In this document: positions 9,851 to 21,888 of the stretch, piece after piece
Layout: each line of letters begins with the position of its first letter
Position numbering within the stretch: the stretch's first letter is position 1
DNA from: Aphelocoma coerulescens
Taxonomy: Eukaryota > Chordata > Aves > Passeriformes > Corvidae
DNA length: 64,000 nt
Direction: 5' to 3'
Assembly: GCF_041296385.1 (NCBI RefSeq)
Contig: NC_091014.1
Span: 9,089,578-9,153,577 of the forward strand
The notes under the pieces: generated by a model
Told to the model about the DNA's origin: nothing
The model's database searches: none
The model's input: only the letters and a program-made list of their open reading frames with translations
Position numbers and translations under genes: made by a program

Positions 9851-10808
9851 CAGCCTCCCAGCTACCTTTAGCTGCATAAGCACATGACCTGCAATCAGAA
9901 AGGCGTGAATCTTCCTTAGGAAGGAAACAGTCACGGGGAATGAAGAGTGGAGATTAGTCCACGCTCTGAGGAACAGGCAACAGCAACCAAACACTCTGGC
10001 AATAGCTTGTGTCTAGAAGCTCTCTACCTTCCAATCCACCTCAAGGCTTTGGGACTTGTGCTGACTTGCACAAAGGAACCCACTCCACCCTGCAGCAGTG
10101 GGCTCCTTCTTTCCAGCCTGGATGGAGGCATGTCCTGTATTTTGCAAGCATGTCCAGGTATTCAGAATGGAACATGCTGATCATGATTAGCACCTTAAGG
10201 CACGCAGCTCTTCCCTTCTCAAAGAATGCTTTGTGAAATGATAGGCAGTGCTATCCCCACCTTTCCAAACAAATTACCCTCCTTCTATTGCACTTGCCTT
10301 CAAAATACTGCCACTTCTTCATTTCAGACTATGCTTCCCTCAGAAGGATGCACAAAAGGTTAGAGTAGTTGCAAGCACCCGCACCTGCAATTTTCAACTA
10401 ACTGCGTCTTCAGAAAGGCTTCTGACAACAGGCCATTCTCTGGACATGAACACGGCAACGCTGAGGCAAGATAAATGACTTTGCTACATCTTACAGCCCA
10501 GATGTCTATGGCCAGAGAAGACACCAGCAGGTTGTCCTGATACTTCTGCTCATCCTCTCTGGTAGCAGCTGTACAGAGAACAACACAGTTTTAAATTCTA
10601 ACTCAGTTTGTGCTCCACTGATGAACGGAAACAGAAGTAAGGGAAAGGGACTTTTCTTCGGAGCAAATGTGAGTTTTCTGTGGATTTCAGTGTCCAGGAT
10701 TTAAACCGCTAAGGGGTCTTCTTCAGTAAATCCAAAGGACAATTGGCTACAGAAACCTGTATCTGATACTACTGATAAGCGCTGACAGTTCTCTGGCTGT
10801 GACTCATT

Positions 10809-11183
10809 TCATTCAAACCTGCTTTCTCCGAATGCACATCTGACAGCAGGACTTGCTCCATTCAGCCTGCAGCAGTTCCACAGGAAAGATGTTGTGAAAT
10901 TGGCCACACATCTTCGCAACACTTCCACTTCAACGTTTTTCCCACTATGTTCAAATGTATTTCTCAGCTTCCTAAGGAGTGCAGTGTCCGTAACAAAGGA
11001 GGCGAGAGTTTCATGCAGAAATGGAGAGACCTTGAACCGCAGTGGCCGGAACAACTCTGGTGTAATACCAGTGCCAGATGGCATGGGCATGAAAAGCACA
11101 CTCACATCAATACGAACAGGCTTAGGAGAGACACAGAGCCCGCAGGGTGAGGTATTCCCAAAGAAGGGGAATTGACAGTGCAA
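10809..11183 (-). pseudogene. Conserved 124-codon open frame, possible exon relic (unit 1)
   Basis: An open minus-strand frame with protein-like composition (it includes PKPVRIDVSVLFMPMPSG and FVTDTALLRKLRNTFE). The frame stays open upstream of its first ATG to about 11231, where an AAACAG could be a splice acceptor. It is intact at 19255-19629, 27701-28075, 36290-36664 and 44707-45081; the array ends before this position in unit 6. I do not recognise the family. Between units I see at least five amino-acid changes (R to S, R to L, N to I, V to F, T to M) and only one silent change, which argues against present purifying selection. It may be a duplicated exon of a neighbouring gene, or chance. 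Confidence 0.22.
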
Positions 11184-11857
11184 AGGAGAGTTAATACCAA
11201 CCAGGTGCTCAGTTACTTTATCAGAGCTCCCCTGTTTTCAAGGCCTGAAAGAACAGCTCAGTGCCAGAAAGACATCCAGATCATTTGGCCATGCTTGCTC
11301 TTATGGAACACTGTTTTCAATTTCCATCCTAGTGGGGTTGCATACTACTGACCAGTTAAAACCAGCACCTGAGCTACACAACAGTGTTTCAGTGGCAACA
11401 CTGGACAGCTGTAGGTTCTGCCCTTCCCCTCTCCCAGCATGCTCCTCAGACACACAGCACACTTGCACATGCACCAAAACTCACAGCCACACCCACAGTT
11501 TGACCACCTGCAATAGTTTTGGCCCTGGCCAATCTAGCCCTGGGTGGATTGTGCAACAAGAAGCCATGGGGGCCGTGCTTCTCCCCGAATCCAAGCATCG
11601 CCCCAGAGGCCACACAAGCTGTGCGGTCAGGCCGTAAGGCTCAATGGCACACAGAGATCAAGTCCTACCCACTGAGAGCACACGTCCTTGTGGAAGGGAC
11701 TGATGAGAGACTGGAGCTGGGGCAAGGGACAGGGCAGGTCTCTGCAGCTGGGGGCAGAGGAGAGGGGAACAGAGTGGGTGGGTGTGTTTGGGGAGAAGGG
11801 AGCAAGGAGGGTGTTCTCCTCCTTCCACAAGCTGGGCCAAAGGGGCTGTGGTGGGAG

Positions 11858-12329
11858 TGATGCCTTTTCCTGGTCTTAAAATCAAGAATCATACCCGGTT
11901 AGAAGGGGAAAAGGGATTTTACCTTGGTATTTATTTTAAGGATCCTTAGGTGCACACGTCCAGGTCATATGCATCGAGATGCGCCCCACCGAGTGTGTGT
12001 GTGTGTTTGTGTCCCCAACATTAGGTATAACATTATAGGTTTTACTAATTAGCATATCTATCCAAGATTCCCCAATGAGAGGCTCAAGTGAGCCCCCCTC
12101 CCCAAGGATCCTTCCACTGGATGGTTCTATCTTGGTTTACAGAATGTGTTCTGGAGAGGACCTTGGGGTCTGGGGCACACCGATCCCTAACTACGAAGCT
12201 TCTAAAATGTTGAGTCTCTTAGCTTGACAAACAAGTCCAAGAATGTAGGCAAAACCCACTAAGAATACAGAAGTTGTAAAAGGTATAATAGGGGTATAAA
12301 AGAAAAGGCAAAAAATCTTCATGGCATCA
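11858..12329 (-). mobile_element. Solo LTR, unit 2
   Basis: The same 472-bp TGATGCC...GGCATCA element in the same place and orientation as in unit 1, with GGAG on both sides. It was copied along with the unit rather than inserted independently. Confidence 0.9.
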
Positions 12330-13442
12330 GGAGCAGTGCCTGCCCAGCAGAGGAAGCAAAAGGCAGGGAGCTCAGCGAGCACAGTTCCCTCTCAGTGGAA
12401 CAGCGAGTTCTGCTGTTGGCAGCGATCCTCCTCTGGGAGGTCCCTGCCTGCTCTCCTCACTCTTGCCTGCTTGTTCCTGGCCCCTCAGAGGACTTCCCTC
12501 TCTGACGTGGGCCACAGCAGCTTTCTTTCCCATGCTCTCAATGAGGAGGGGCAGGTTTTAAGCAGCACTGGGAGGATTAATTAATATTTGAGCTGTTTCA
12601 ACCATCATGACTTCTGGTTGCATTCATGAGACAAAATTAATAGCCTGGCTCTAGAGTGTTGCAGAAATGCAATACCGAGATGTGACTGCTGGACACAATC
12701 ACCGCTTGAGTCACTTTGTCATTTTTTCAGGTAGCTGCAATGGATGGACATTCTCTAAGAACCATTGGGTTAAATACAAAGAAGGACACTTTTCAGGCAA
12801 TTTGAGAAACTTCTCTCCTTTTATTATTTCTTCAAACATACATATGTAGATATTACTGAAGGGCAGCTATACCAGAGTAGCTCAACTGCCTAAACTAAGG
12901 GTAACTGGGCAATAATCTCACACTAACAATCCTAAAGGACCTCTTGACGCGATGATGATGAAACTAGTTCCTATTAGGAAAACTTGGACTACCTATTCTC
13001 CTATGGTAAAGTGAGTTAAAACTATTATCTTCACTTCCACAGACTGAGATGAACTACATCTTTACAAAACCATTATAAAGTACATACAGGTCACTGAAAA
13101 AACTACACTAATTTTCTAACAGGCTCGGTTTTGGTCTTCCAGGTGTGCCAGGCAACCTCTCAGCATCAGTGTCTTCCGTGAGGATGTGCAGGTGGAGCCA
13201 GTTTCTGCCTTACAGACTTTGGGCAATATTGCAACAGCACCGTCATGACTGGAAGGTGAAGGGCAAGGCAACGCAGAGATGTGTGTCTGCACGGTGAATC
13301 CATGTGCCGCAGCATCTTCCATCCATGGGAGCAGGAAAGCAGCTTCAGGATTGCCAGTGAAAAAAGCAAGAATGATGCCGTGCTCACGTGGCTGCCATCG
13401 GGTGTGAGCCCCCCCAGCACAGCTCTGTGCAGGGAATTCCTC

Positions 13443-15974
13443 TCAGAGGCTGGAGAGCAGCGTCCAGAGGCGGAATCGCAGCTGACCATAAGCTTGCATC
13501 GCCTCCGCGTGGGCGGCCGGATCTCGGGCCAGGTGCTCAAAGAGGTTGAGCGGCTCGACCGTTCGCATTGCCGGCGGCAAGCTGATCTCCGCAGGAAGCC
13601 TCTTGTTGCCCAGGACAAAGTGCTCCAGGCGTTTCAACTGCAGGCAGCGGCGCAGGTATGCCATGATGTCCCACAGCCGCCGCTCAAATTCCCTCCTGCG
13701 CCACTTGGACAGCGGTACGGTGGTCAGCACGTGCATGACCACAGTCTTCCAGGTCGAGCTGGAAAAACCTGTGCCCCTCAGGATGTAGGTGAAGAGCTGC
13801 AGGCATTTCAGGTGCAAGCTCTCACACGGCACCTGCCTGGCCACGTGCTGGAAGAATTTTGCCTCTGCCACAGCGTACGTCTCAGGCCACGCTGTGCTTG
13901 CGATGGACTCGGCCTTGGCGGGCCGGCTGCTCACAGAGCTGCTGGAGCCGCCTTTCTGGGCCTCTGTGGGCTGGCTGACCACAAAGATGTCGGAGTCCCC
14001 GTGGCGCACCCCAAACAGCATCTCCACCATCAGGCTCTCCTTGCCTTTGCTCAGCCGGAATTGGCAGGACCGGCTGCAGGGCTGAAACACCAAGTGCCAC
14101 GAGTACGACTGAGGCAAATGCAGCCACGAGCATCTCACCAGCTGGTAGAACCAGTGGGAGGTTTTCTCCACGTCCAGGTAGGAGCCAGTGCAGAGTGTCT
14201 CTAGGAGGCTGGGCTTCTGCTTCCGCCGCAGCTCCTTCTGCGAGTGGTGCAGGAAGCACAACAGCTTCTCGCCCAGCTGCTCCCTCTCGCACGTGCACAC
14301 CAGCTCCACACGGACGCAGAAGGTCCTTGCTGCCATCTGCCCGGCACTGTTCAGCTCCAGGTGGAAGGCGTGTCCCGGCGGGGGATTCAGTGGGACCAGC
14401 ATGCGGTACACCACATCCTGCTCACGGGGACTCCAACCCTCAAAGGCACTGCCCACCCCGATGGCTTCTTGAGGCACCGGGTAGAAACTATTGCTCACGC
14501 TGTCAGTAAAGACACGCGTGAAGCTCTCCATCAGCTCCGCTGCCACTGAGCGACCTCTCTCCACGTCCTCGACAGGACACTGTATGCGATCCACTAAAAG
14601 GATCCCTCGCTTATTCCCAACGTCCCGGGTGTCTTCTTCCTCTTCAGTTCCACCACGGCTGCCTTTGTCCTTGCCATCACCGCGGCCTTCTTTTTCACTG
14701 GCAGCCACATTTCCACCTTCTTCTTCTTTTCCATCTTCATTCTTCTTGCCTTTCACATTCGCATCCCTGTTTTCCTGATCCTTCCCATTCCGATCACTGG
14801 TTCTGTGTTCACTGGAATGCCTGTCTTCCTTCACCTTCACATTGTTGCTGTCTCCTTCACTTGCTTTATCAGCACCTTCTTCAGTTGAAGCAACATTGCC
14901 GTGCTCCTCTCCATTTCCATCTTCATTTTTTTCTCCCTTCATATCGGCAGCACTGCCTTTCTCATCTTTGTCTCCATCATTGCCTTCTTCGTTTCCAACG
15001 TCATTCTTTTCTTCCTCAGTTGCAGCAAAACCACAATGGTCTACTGCATTCCCACCATCACTGCTGTCTTCCTGTCCTGTCCAATCACTGCTTCTTTGCT
15101 CACCGGCATCACTGCTTTCCTCCACCTTCAGATCCGCATTTTCTCCCTTTCCATCTCCCTCGTATTGACCTTCTTTTACATCATCATTGTTGCCGGCCTT
15201 CGTATTTGCATCAATGGTTTTTTCTTCATTTCCATCTCCTCCTTCTTTCTTTTCAGCATCATGGTCTGGTTCCACCTGCACATCCTTGTTTTCTCCTTCA
15301 TTTGCTTCAGCATGGCCTTCTTTATCTCGAGCAACATTGCCAGGTTCTTCTTCATTTCCTTCAGCAGTGTTGCCTCCTGGCACATTCCCACCACTCCGTC
15401 CTTCATCTTTCTTTAAGTCACAGGCATCTTCATTCTTCACATTTTGGTCTTCCTTCACCTTCACATCTTCATTTCCTTCACTGGCATCATCTTCCTCTCC
15501 TTCATCTGCAGCCACAGGACTGCCTTCTCCTTCATTTTCATTACCGCTGTCATCTGCCTCCACGGTCATATTATGGTTTTCTCCATCTTCCTTTGAATCA
15601 ATAGTGTCTTCTTGCTGTTCTTTTCCTCTCTCCTCTCCTAGGGTCTTGCAGGAGCTCTGGTCCTTGCCGCTGCTGTTGGCTTCGCGGCTCTTTCTCCTGC
15701 AGCTAAACCACAGGCCCAAGAGGAGCAGGAGTCCAGCAAGAGCCCAGAATGGCCACTGCTGCAGGGCACCAAAGAGCAGGGCTCCCCAGCCCTCGTCCTG
15801 CTGCTCCGGGGGCCCTTGCTCCAGCTCCTGCAGCAGCCGAGCCATCTCGCGGTCGAGCAGCTCCTCCCGCTCCTGCATTCGCCGGTGCGTGGCCTCATCC
15901 AGCCCATCCCCAGCTGGCTGGGGGTACTGGATCAGGCTTTGCACGAGCACGAAGAGCAATGACAATAAAGCCAT
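13443..15974 (-). CDS. ITPRIPL1-like: ITPRIP-like 1 protein, type A (copy 2, 843 aa)
   Basis: An intact gene whose predicted protein is identical to copy 1: signal peptide, membrane helix at 74-90, long acidic linker with two copies of the roughly 62-residue module, and Mab-21-like domain ending LLSSL. The start is the ATG directly behind the conserved splice acceptor. The one base change near the gene (16277) lies upstream of the coding sequence, in the non-coding exon. No frameshift or premature stop is present. Confidence 0.88.
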   Translation of the reverse strand: MALLSLLFVLVQSLIQYPQPAGDGLDEATHRRMQEREELLDREMARLLQELEQGPPEQQDEGWGALLFGALQQWPFWALAGLLLLLGLWFSCRRKSREANSSGKDQSSCKTLGEERGKEQQEDTIDSKEDGENHNMTVEADDSGNENEGEGSPVAADEGEEDDASEGNEDVKVKEDQNVKNEDACDLKKDEGRSGGNVPGGNTAEGNEEEPGNVARDKEGHAEANEGENKDVQVEPDHDAEKKEGGDGNEEKTIDANTKAGNNDDVKEGQYEGDGKGENADLKVEESSDAGEQRSSDWTGQEDSSDGGNAVDHCGFAATEEEKNDVGNEEGNDGDKDEKGSAADMKGEKNEDGNGEEHGNVASTEEGADKASEGDSNNVKVKEDRHSSEHRTSDRNGKDQENRDANVKGKKNEDGKEEEGGNVAASEKEGRGDGKDKGSRGGTEEEEDTRDVGNKRGILLVDRIQCPVEDVERGRSVAAELMESFTRVFTDSVSNSFYPVPQEAIGVGSAFEGWSPREQDVVYRMLVPLNPPPGHAFHLELNSAGQMAARTFCVRVELVCTCEREQLGEKLLCFLHHSQKELRRKQKPSLLETLCTGSYLDVEKTSHWFYQLVRCSWLHLPQSYSWHLVFQPCSRSCQFRLSKGKESLMVEMLFGVRHGDSDIFVVSQPTEAQKGGSSSSVSSRPAKAESIASTAWPETYAVAEAKFFQHVARQVPCESLHLKCLQLFTYILRGTGFSSSTWKTVVMHVLTTVPLSKWRRREFERRLWDIMAYLRRCLQLKRLEHFVLGNKRLPAEISLPPAMRTVEPLNLFEHLARDPAAHAEAMQAYGQLRFRLWTLLSSL

Positions 15975-18261
15975 GGTCTGCAAGAGGACACACAGAAGGG
16001 GTTCAGTAGGGCCGGAATGGAGGCAGCCGGTGCGGGGCAGGAGCCACAGGGATGTGGCAGCAGGAAGGAGAGGGCCCCCGGCAGCTGGCAGGAGGCAAGG
16101 CCTGCACCGCTGCCCCAGCGAGCACCGAGCCGGAGCAAGGCGCTCCCGCCAGGGGCTGGGCCCTGCATGCAGGGACAGAACACACGCCCCGGCTGCCGGC
16201 GCTTCTGCCCCAGCCCTCCCCCAGCCCGGCCTCCCCACCACCTGTGTGCACTCACCGCTTGCCCAGGCTCTACTGGCGGCAACGGCAACCAACGGGGCCT
16301 TTTCTAGCTGCCCCCATTGTGACACGGCCCCTGTGGTGTCACAGGCCCCAGAGCGCATCACAGGCCAGCCCCACCCGCCATCCCCAGCCCGGGAACTCAT
16401 CATGGCCCTGGGCACCCAGAGCCTCAACAGACACAAAGTGCAGACCCATCAGTCGTGAACCTGGGAACCCCAGGGCTTCCCTGTACAAAGCAGGCACAAG
16501 CACCCTCCCACACAAACCCTTGTCAAATACAAATATGGGTGACAGGACCCCGATACGCTCTCTATATAGGTGCAGGCTTTTACTGATGATTGCAGGCAGA
16601 TGTTCTTTACTATTAACAATAATATTTATTACTTTGGCCACAGCCTGTCATACAATACAGGCTAATTTTTAGTTACAGGTTTAGTGAGAAAGCAAGAATT
16701 AGAAGCTGCTTGAATGATGCACAGGAAGTTTAAACGTCATCCAATGTTAAGGCCTACCCTTCTTTTACACCAGCACTGTCCTGCCTCACACATCTTTTGT
16801 GAGATAAACCCTTTTGGGAGGGTTTCTCTCCTGAATTTAGGAACACTTTCAAAGATCTGTTTATTGTTTGACAAAAGATCACCTACATCCAACTGATGGT
16901 TTGCACAGTAGCACAAAAAACCATCCAAACTACTTCTTACGCTAGATGTGGCTGATCAATAGCCTGGCTGAGAAATGGACAAGCCACTGTAACAAGAAAT
17001 ACAAGTTTGGAAAAGGAAAAAGAAAAGTCCTCAAAACACAGAACTCCTGAAGCTTAGCTCGCTCCACTCTAATGTGCTCTCCCTCAATGCCACATAAAGA
17101 TGTGCTCCTCCTGACACTTGCAGCAACTGGCTTCTCTCTTGCCATTCCGAGAGGAACTCTATTTTGTATAGGGATGTAGATGTGTCTGCATTTAGACGCC
17201 ATCCTCAGTACAAACCTCCTCCCTTGCTTTTTTCTGACTGGAGATCCTTGCTACTGGATACGATGTTGCTGTTTATTGGGAAGAGTTTCTCTGATGCTGA
17301 TCACAGCACAGCACAGCAGGAGCTCCCTTTTTGCTCTCTTGAGCTACTCAAATTCCTCTTGGGTGATCTCTGAAATACTCTTTATCAGCTGAGGGCTGAC
17401 AAAACACAGAATATCTGATTAATCACCCTTCTCTTCTCCAGCCATGACACAAGAGCCGGGTGCACTCAGAAAACAGTTTTCTGAACCATCCTATATAATA
17501 ACAATCAATTCCTTATAATTTCTGCCATCTAGATGAGGTCGCCATTGAACAGCTCCATGTCCCAAGTGGTACCCAGCAGGGAGGGAAGCAGAGGAAGACA
17601 GGATCACAGCAGCCACTGATCAGTCATTCACAGGCATCATCACAAAGAAAGACGAGAGAATCAGGAATTTCACAGGCTACTGTGTTTCAGCAGCGCATAT
17701 CATCCTCCTCTTTTTAAATCTCTACTGATCACTACCTTCCAGTCCCTTCACAGTGCTCTCCTAATCCACAGGAGTAACTAAGATGCAGAATGTAAGGAAA
17801 AATTTCTTCTGACCTCCAGTCACCTGAGAATCAAGCAGGTAAGAGAAAATCTCCACGCTACTCTAAGGAAGATGTTTTATCAACTCACCTGTAGCTAAAG
17901 CTATTCAGAAAGCCCACACTACCAGACCCAGAGTGGTAAAGAGCCTATTCATTTGCTGACCCTGGAGAAAAGGCAGCTTTAAACAAACTCTGCCACTCCC
18001 ACTCTCTCTCCCTAGAACTTCAGGTTGAGACGCCTAGGACCAACTAAAGAAAAAAGCCATTTCATTCATGCCCTGCTCAAGCATTTCACACCCTCTTGTC
18101 CCTCCCAATCTACCAGCCAGTCAAACACAGAAAAAGCAAGAGACCCGTGGTAGGCTTCCAGTGGAAATACTGGCAAAATCTTCTTGGACTGCATTATTTG
18201 AAGGACCTGAGGTCAACTCACTGACCGTGAATGACTTTTACTGCTCCACTTAGCCTACCAG

Positions 18262-18296
18262 CTCAGCTCAGCTCAGCTCAGCTCAGCTCAGCTCAG
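18262..18296. repeat. (CTCAG)7 minisatellite, unit 2
   Basis: Seven CTCAG pentamers at the position equivalent to 9816-9850. Confidence 0.95.
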
Positions 18297-20303
18297 CAGC
18301 CTCCCAGCTACCTTTAGCTGCATAAGCACATGACCTGCAATCAGAAAGGCGTGAATCTTCCTTAGGAAGGAAATAGTCACGGGGAATGAAGAGTGGAGAT
18401 TAGTCCACGCTCTGAGGAACAGGCAACAGCAACCAAACACTCTGGCAATAGCTTGTGTCTAGAAGCTCTCTACCTTCCAATCCACCTCAAGGCTTTGGGA
18501 CTTGTGCTGACTTGCACAAAGGAACCCACTCCACCCTGCAGCAGTGGGCTCCTTCTTTCCAGCCTGGATGGAGGCATGTCCTGTATTTTGCAAGCATGTC
18601 CAGGTATTCAGAATGGAACATGCTGATCATGATTAGCACCTTAAGGCACGCAGCTCTTCCCTTCTCAAAGAATGCTTTGTGAAATGATAGGCAGTGCTAT
18701 CCCCACCTTTCCAAACAAATTACCCTCCTTCTATTGCACTTGCCTTCAAAATACTGCCACTTCTTCATTTCAGACTATGCTTCCCTCAGAAGGATGCACA
18801 AAAGGTTAGAGTAGTTGCAAGCACCCGCACCTGCAATTTTCAACTAACTGCGTCTTCAGAAAGGCTTCTGACAACAGGCCATTCTCTGGACATGAACACG
18901 GCAACGCTGAGGCAAGATAAATGACTTTGCTACATCTTACAGCCCAGATGTCTATGGCCAGAGAAGACACCAGCAGGTTGTCCTGATACTTCTGCTCATC
19001 CTCTCTGGTAGCAGCTGTACAGAGAACAACACAGTTTTAAATTCTAACTCAGTTTGTGCTCCACTGATGAACGGAAACAGAAGTAAGGGAAAGGGACTTT
19101 TCTTCGGAGCAAATGTGAGTTTTCTGTGGATTTCAGTGTCCAGGATTTAAACCGCTAAGGGGTCTTCTTCAGTAAATCCAAAGGACAATTGGCTACAGAA
19201 ACCTGTATCTGATACTACTGATAAGCGCTGACAGTTCTCTGGCTGTGACTCATTTCATTCAAACCTGCTTTCTCCGAATGCACATCTGACAGCAGGACTT
19301 GCTCCATTCAGCCTGCAGCAGTTCCACAGGAAAGATGTTGTGAAATTGGCCACACATCTTCGCAACACTTCCACTTCAACGTTTTTCCCACTATGTTCAA
19401 ATGTATTTCTCAGCTTCCTAAGGAGTGCAGTGTCCGTAACAAAGGAGGCGAGAGTTTCATGCAGAAATGGAGAGACCTTGAACCGCAGTGGCCGGAACAA
19501 CTCTGGTGTAATACCAGTGCCAGATGGCATGGGCATGAAAAGCACACTCACATCAATACGAACAGGCTTAGGAGAGACACAGAGCCCGCAGGGTGAGGTA
19601 TTCCCAAAGAAGGGGAATTGACAGTGCAAAGGAGAGTTAATACCAACCAGGTGCTCAGTTACTTTATCAGAGCTCCCCTGTTTTCAAGGCCTGAAAGAAC
19701 AGCTCAGTGCCAGAAAGACATCCAGATCATTTGGCCATGCTTGCTCTTATGGAACACTGTTTTCAATTTCCATCCTAGTGGGGTTGCATACTACTGACCA
19801 GTTAAAACCAGCACCTGAGCTACACAACAGTGTTTCAGTGGCAACACTGGACAGCTGTAGGTTCTGCCCTTCCCCTCTCCCAGCATGCTCCTCAGACACA
19901 CAGCACACTTGCACATGCACCAAAACTCACAGCCACACCCACAGTTTGACCACCTGCAATAGTTTTGGCCCTGGCCAATCTAGCCCTGGGTGGATTGTGC
20001 AACAAGAAGCCATGGGGGCCGTGCTTCTCCCCGAATCCAAGCATCGCCCCAGAGGCCACACAAGCTGTGCGGTCAGGCCGTAAGGCTCAATGGCACACAG
20101 AGATCAAGTCCTACCCACTGAGAGCACACGTCCTTGTGGAAGGGACTGATGAGAGACTGGAGCTGGGGCAAGGGACAGGGCAGGTCTCTGCAGCTGGGGG
20201 CAGAGGAGAGGGGAACAGAGTGGGTGGGTGTGTTTGGGGAGAAGGGAGCAAGGAGGGTGTTCTCCTCCTTCCACAAGCTGGGCCAAAGGGGCTGTGGTGG
20301 GAG

Positions 20304-20775
20304 TGATGCCTTTTCCTGGTCTTAAAATCAAGAATCATACCCGGTTAGAAGGGGAAAAGGGATTTTACCTTGGTATTTATTTTAAGGATCCTTAGGTGCA
20401 CACGTCCAGGTCATATGCATCGAGATGCGCCCCACCGAGTGTGTGTGTGTGTTTGTGTCCCCAACATTAGGTATAACATTATAGGTTTTACTAATTAGCA
20501 TATCTATCCAAGATTCCCCAATGAGAGGCTCAAGTGAGCCCCCCTCCCCAAGGATCCTTCCACTGGATGGTTCTATCTTGGTTTACAGAATGTGTTCTGG
20601 AGAGGACCTTGGGGTCTGGGGCACACCGATCCCTAACTACGAAGCTTCTAAAATGTTGAGTCTCTTAGCTTGACAAACAAGTCCAAGAATGTAGGCAAAA
20701 CCCACTAAGAATACAGAAGTTGTAAAAGGTATAATAGGGGTATAAAAGAAAAGGCAAAAAATCTTCATGGCATCA
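20304..20775 (-). mobile_element. Solo LTR, unit 3
   Basis: Equivalent to the LTR at 3412-3883, with the same ends and the same GGAG flanks. Confidence 0.9.
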
Positions 20776-21888
20776 GGAGCAGTGCCTGCCCAGCAGAGGA
20801 AGCAAAAGGCAGGGAGCTCAGCGAGCACAGTTCCCTCTCAGTGGAACAGCGAGTTCTGCTGTTGGCAGCGATCCTCCTCTGGGAGGTCCCTGCCTGCTCT
20901 CCTCACTCTTGCCTGCTTGTTCCTGGCCCCTCAGAGGACTTCCCTCTCTGACGTGGGCCACAGCAGCTTTCTTTCCCATGCTCTCAATGAGGAGGGGCAG
21001 GTTTTAAGCAGCACTGGGAGGATTAATTAATATTTGAGCTGTTTCAACCATCATGACTTCTGGTTGCATTCATGAGACAAAATTAATAGCCTGGCTCTAG
21101 AGTGTTGCAGAAATGCAATACCAAGATGTGACTGCTGGACACAATCACCGCTTGAGTCACTTTGTCATTTTTTCAGGTAGCTGCAATGGATGGACATTCT
21201 CTAAGAACCATTGGGTTAAATACAAAGAAGGACACTTTTCAGGCAATTTGAGAAACTTCTCTCCTTTTATTATTTCTTCAAACATACATATGTAGATATT
21301 ACTGAAGGGCAGCTATACCAGAGTAGCTCAACTGCCTAAACTAAGGGTAACTGGGCAATAATCTCACACTAACAATCCTAAAGGACCTCTTGACGCGATG
21401 ATGATGAAACTAGTTCCTATTAGGAAAACTTGGACTACCTATTCTCCTATGGTAAAGTGAGTTAAAACTATTATCTTCACTTCCACAGACTGAGATGAAC
21501 TACATCTTTACAAAACCATTATAAAGTACATACAGGTCACTGAAAAAACTACACTAATTTTCTAACAGGCTCGGTTTTGGTCTTCCAGGTGTGCCAGGCA
21601 ACCTCTCAGCATCAGTGTCTTCCGTGAGGATGTGCAGGTGGAGCCAGTTTCTGCCTTACAGACTTTGGGCAATATTGCAACAGCACCGTCATGACTGGAA
21701 GGTGAAGGGCAAGGCAACGCAGAGATGTGTGTCTGCACGGTGAATCCATGTGCCGCAGCATCTTCCATCCATGGGAGCAGGAAAGCAGCTTCAGGATTGC
21801 CAGTGAAAAAAGCAAGAATGATGCCGTGCTCACGTGGCTGCCATCGGGTGTGAGCCCCCCCAGCACAGCTCTGTGCAGGGAATTCCTC

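Larger units (their letters stand above)
3369..11814. repeat. Tandem unit 1 (8446 bp)
   Basis: First unit of the head-to-tail array. Similarity to the other units starts at the TCTCCTCC of 3369, which corresponds to 11815, 20261, 28707, 37296 and 45712. Contents from left to right are: solo LTR, ITPRIPL1-like 3' UTR and CDS (minus strand), 5' UTR intron, non-coding exon and promoter, then about 3.7 kb of non-coding sequence with the (CTCAG)n array and the 124-codon relic frame. The stretch from about 7900 to 11814 has no gene that I can support apart from that possible relic. Confidence 0.95.
11815..20260. repeat. Tandem unit 2 (8446 bp)
   Basis: Same length and content as unit 1. Differences I noticed from unit 1 are G to C at 16277 in the first-exon region and C to T at 18374 in non-coding sequence. 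The non-coding right part (about 16340-20260) has no supported gene other than the possible relic frame at 19255-19629. Confidence 0.95.
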
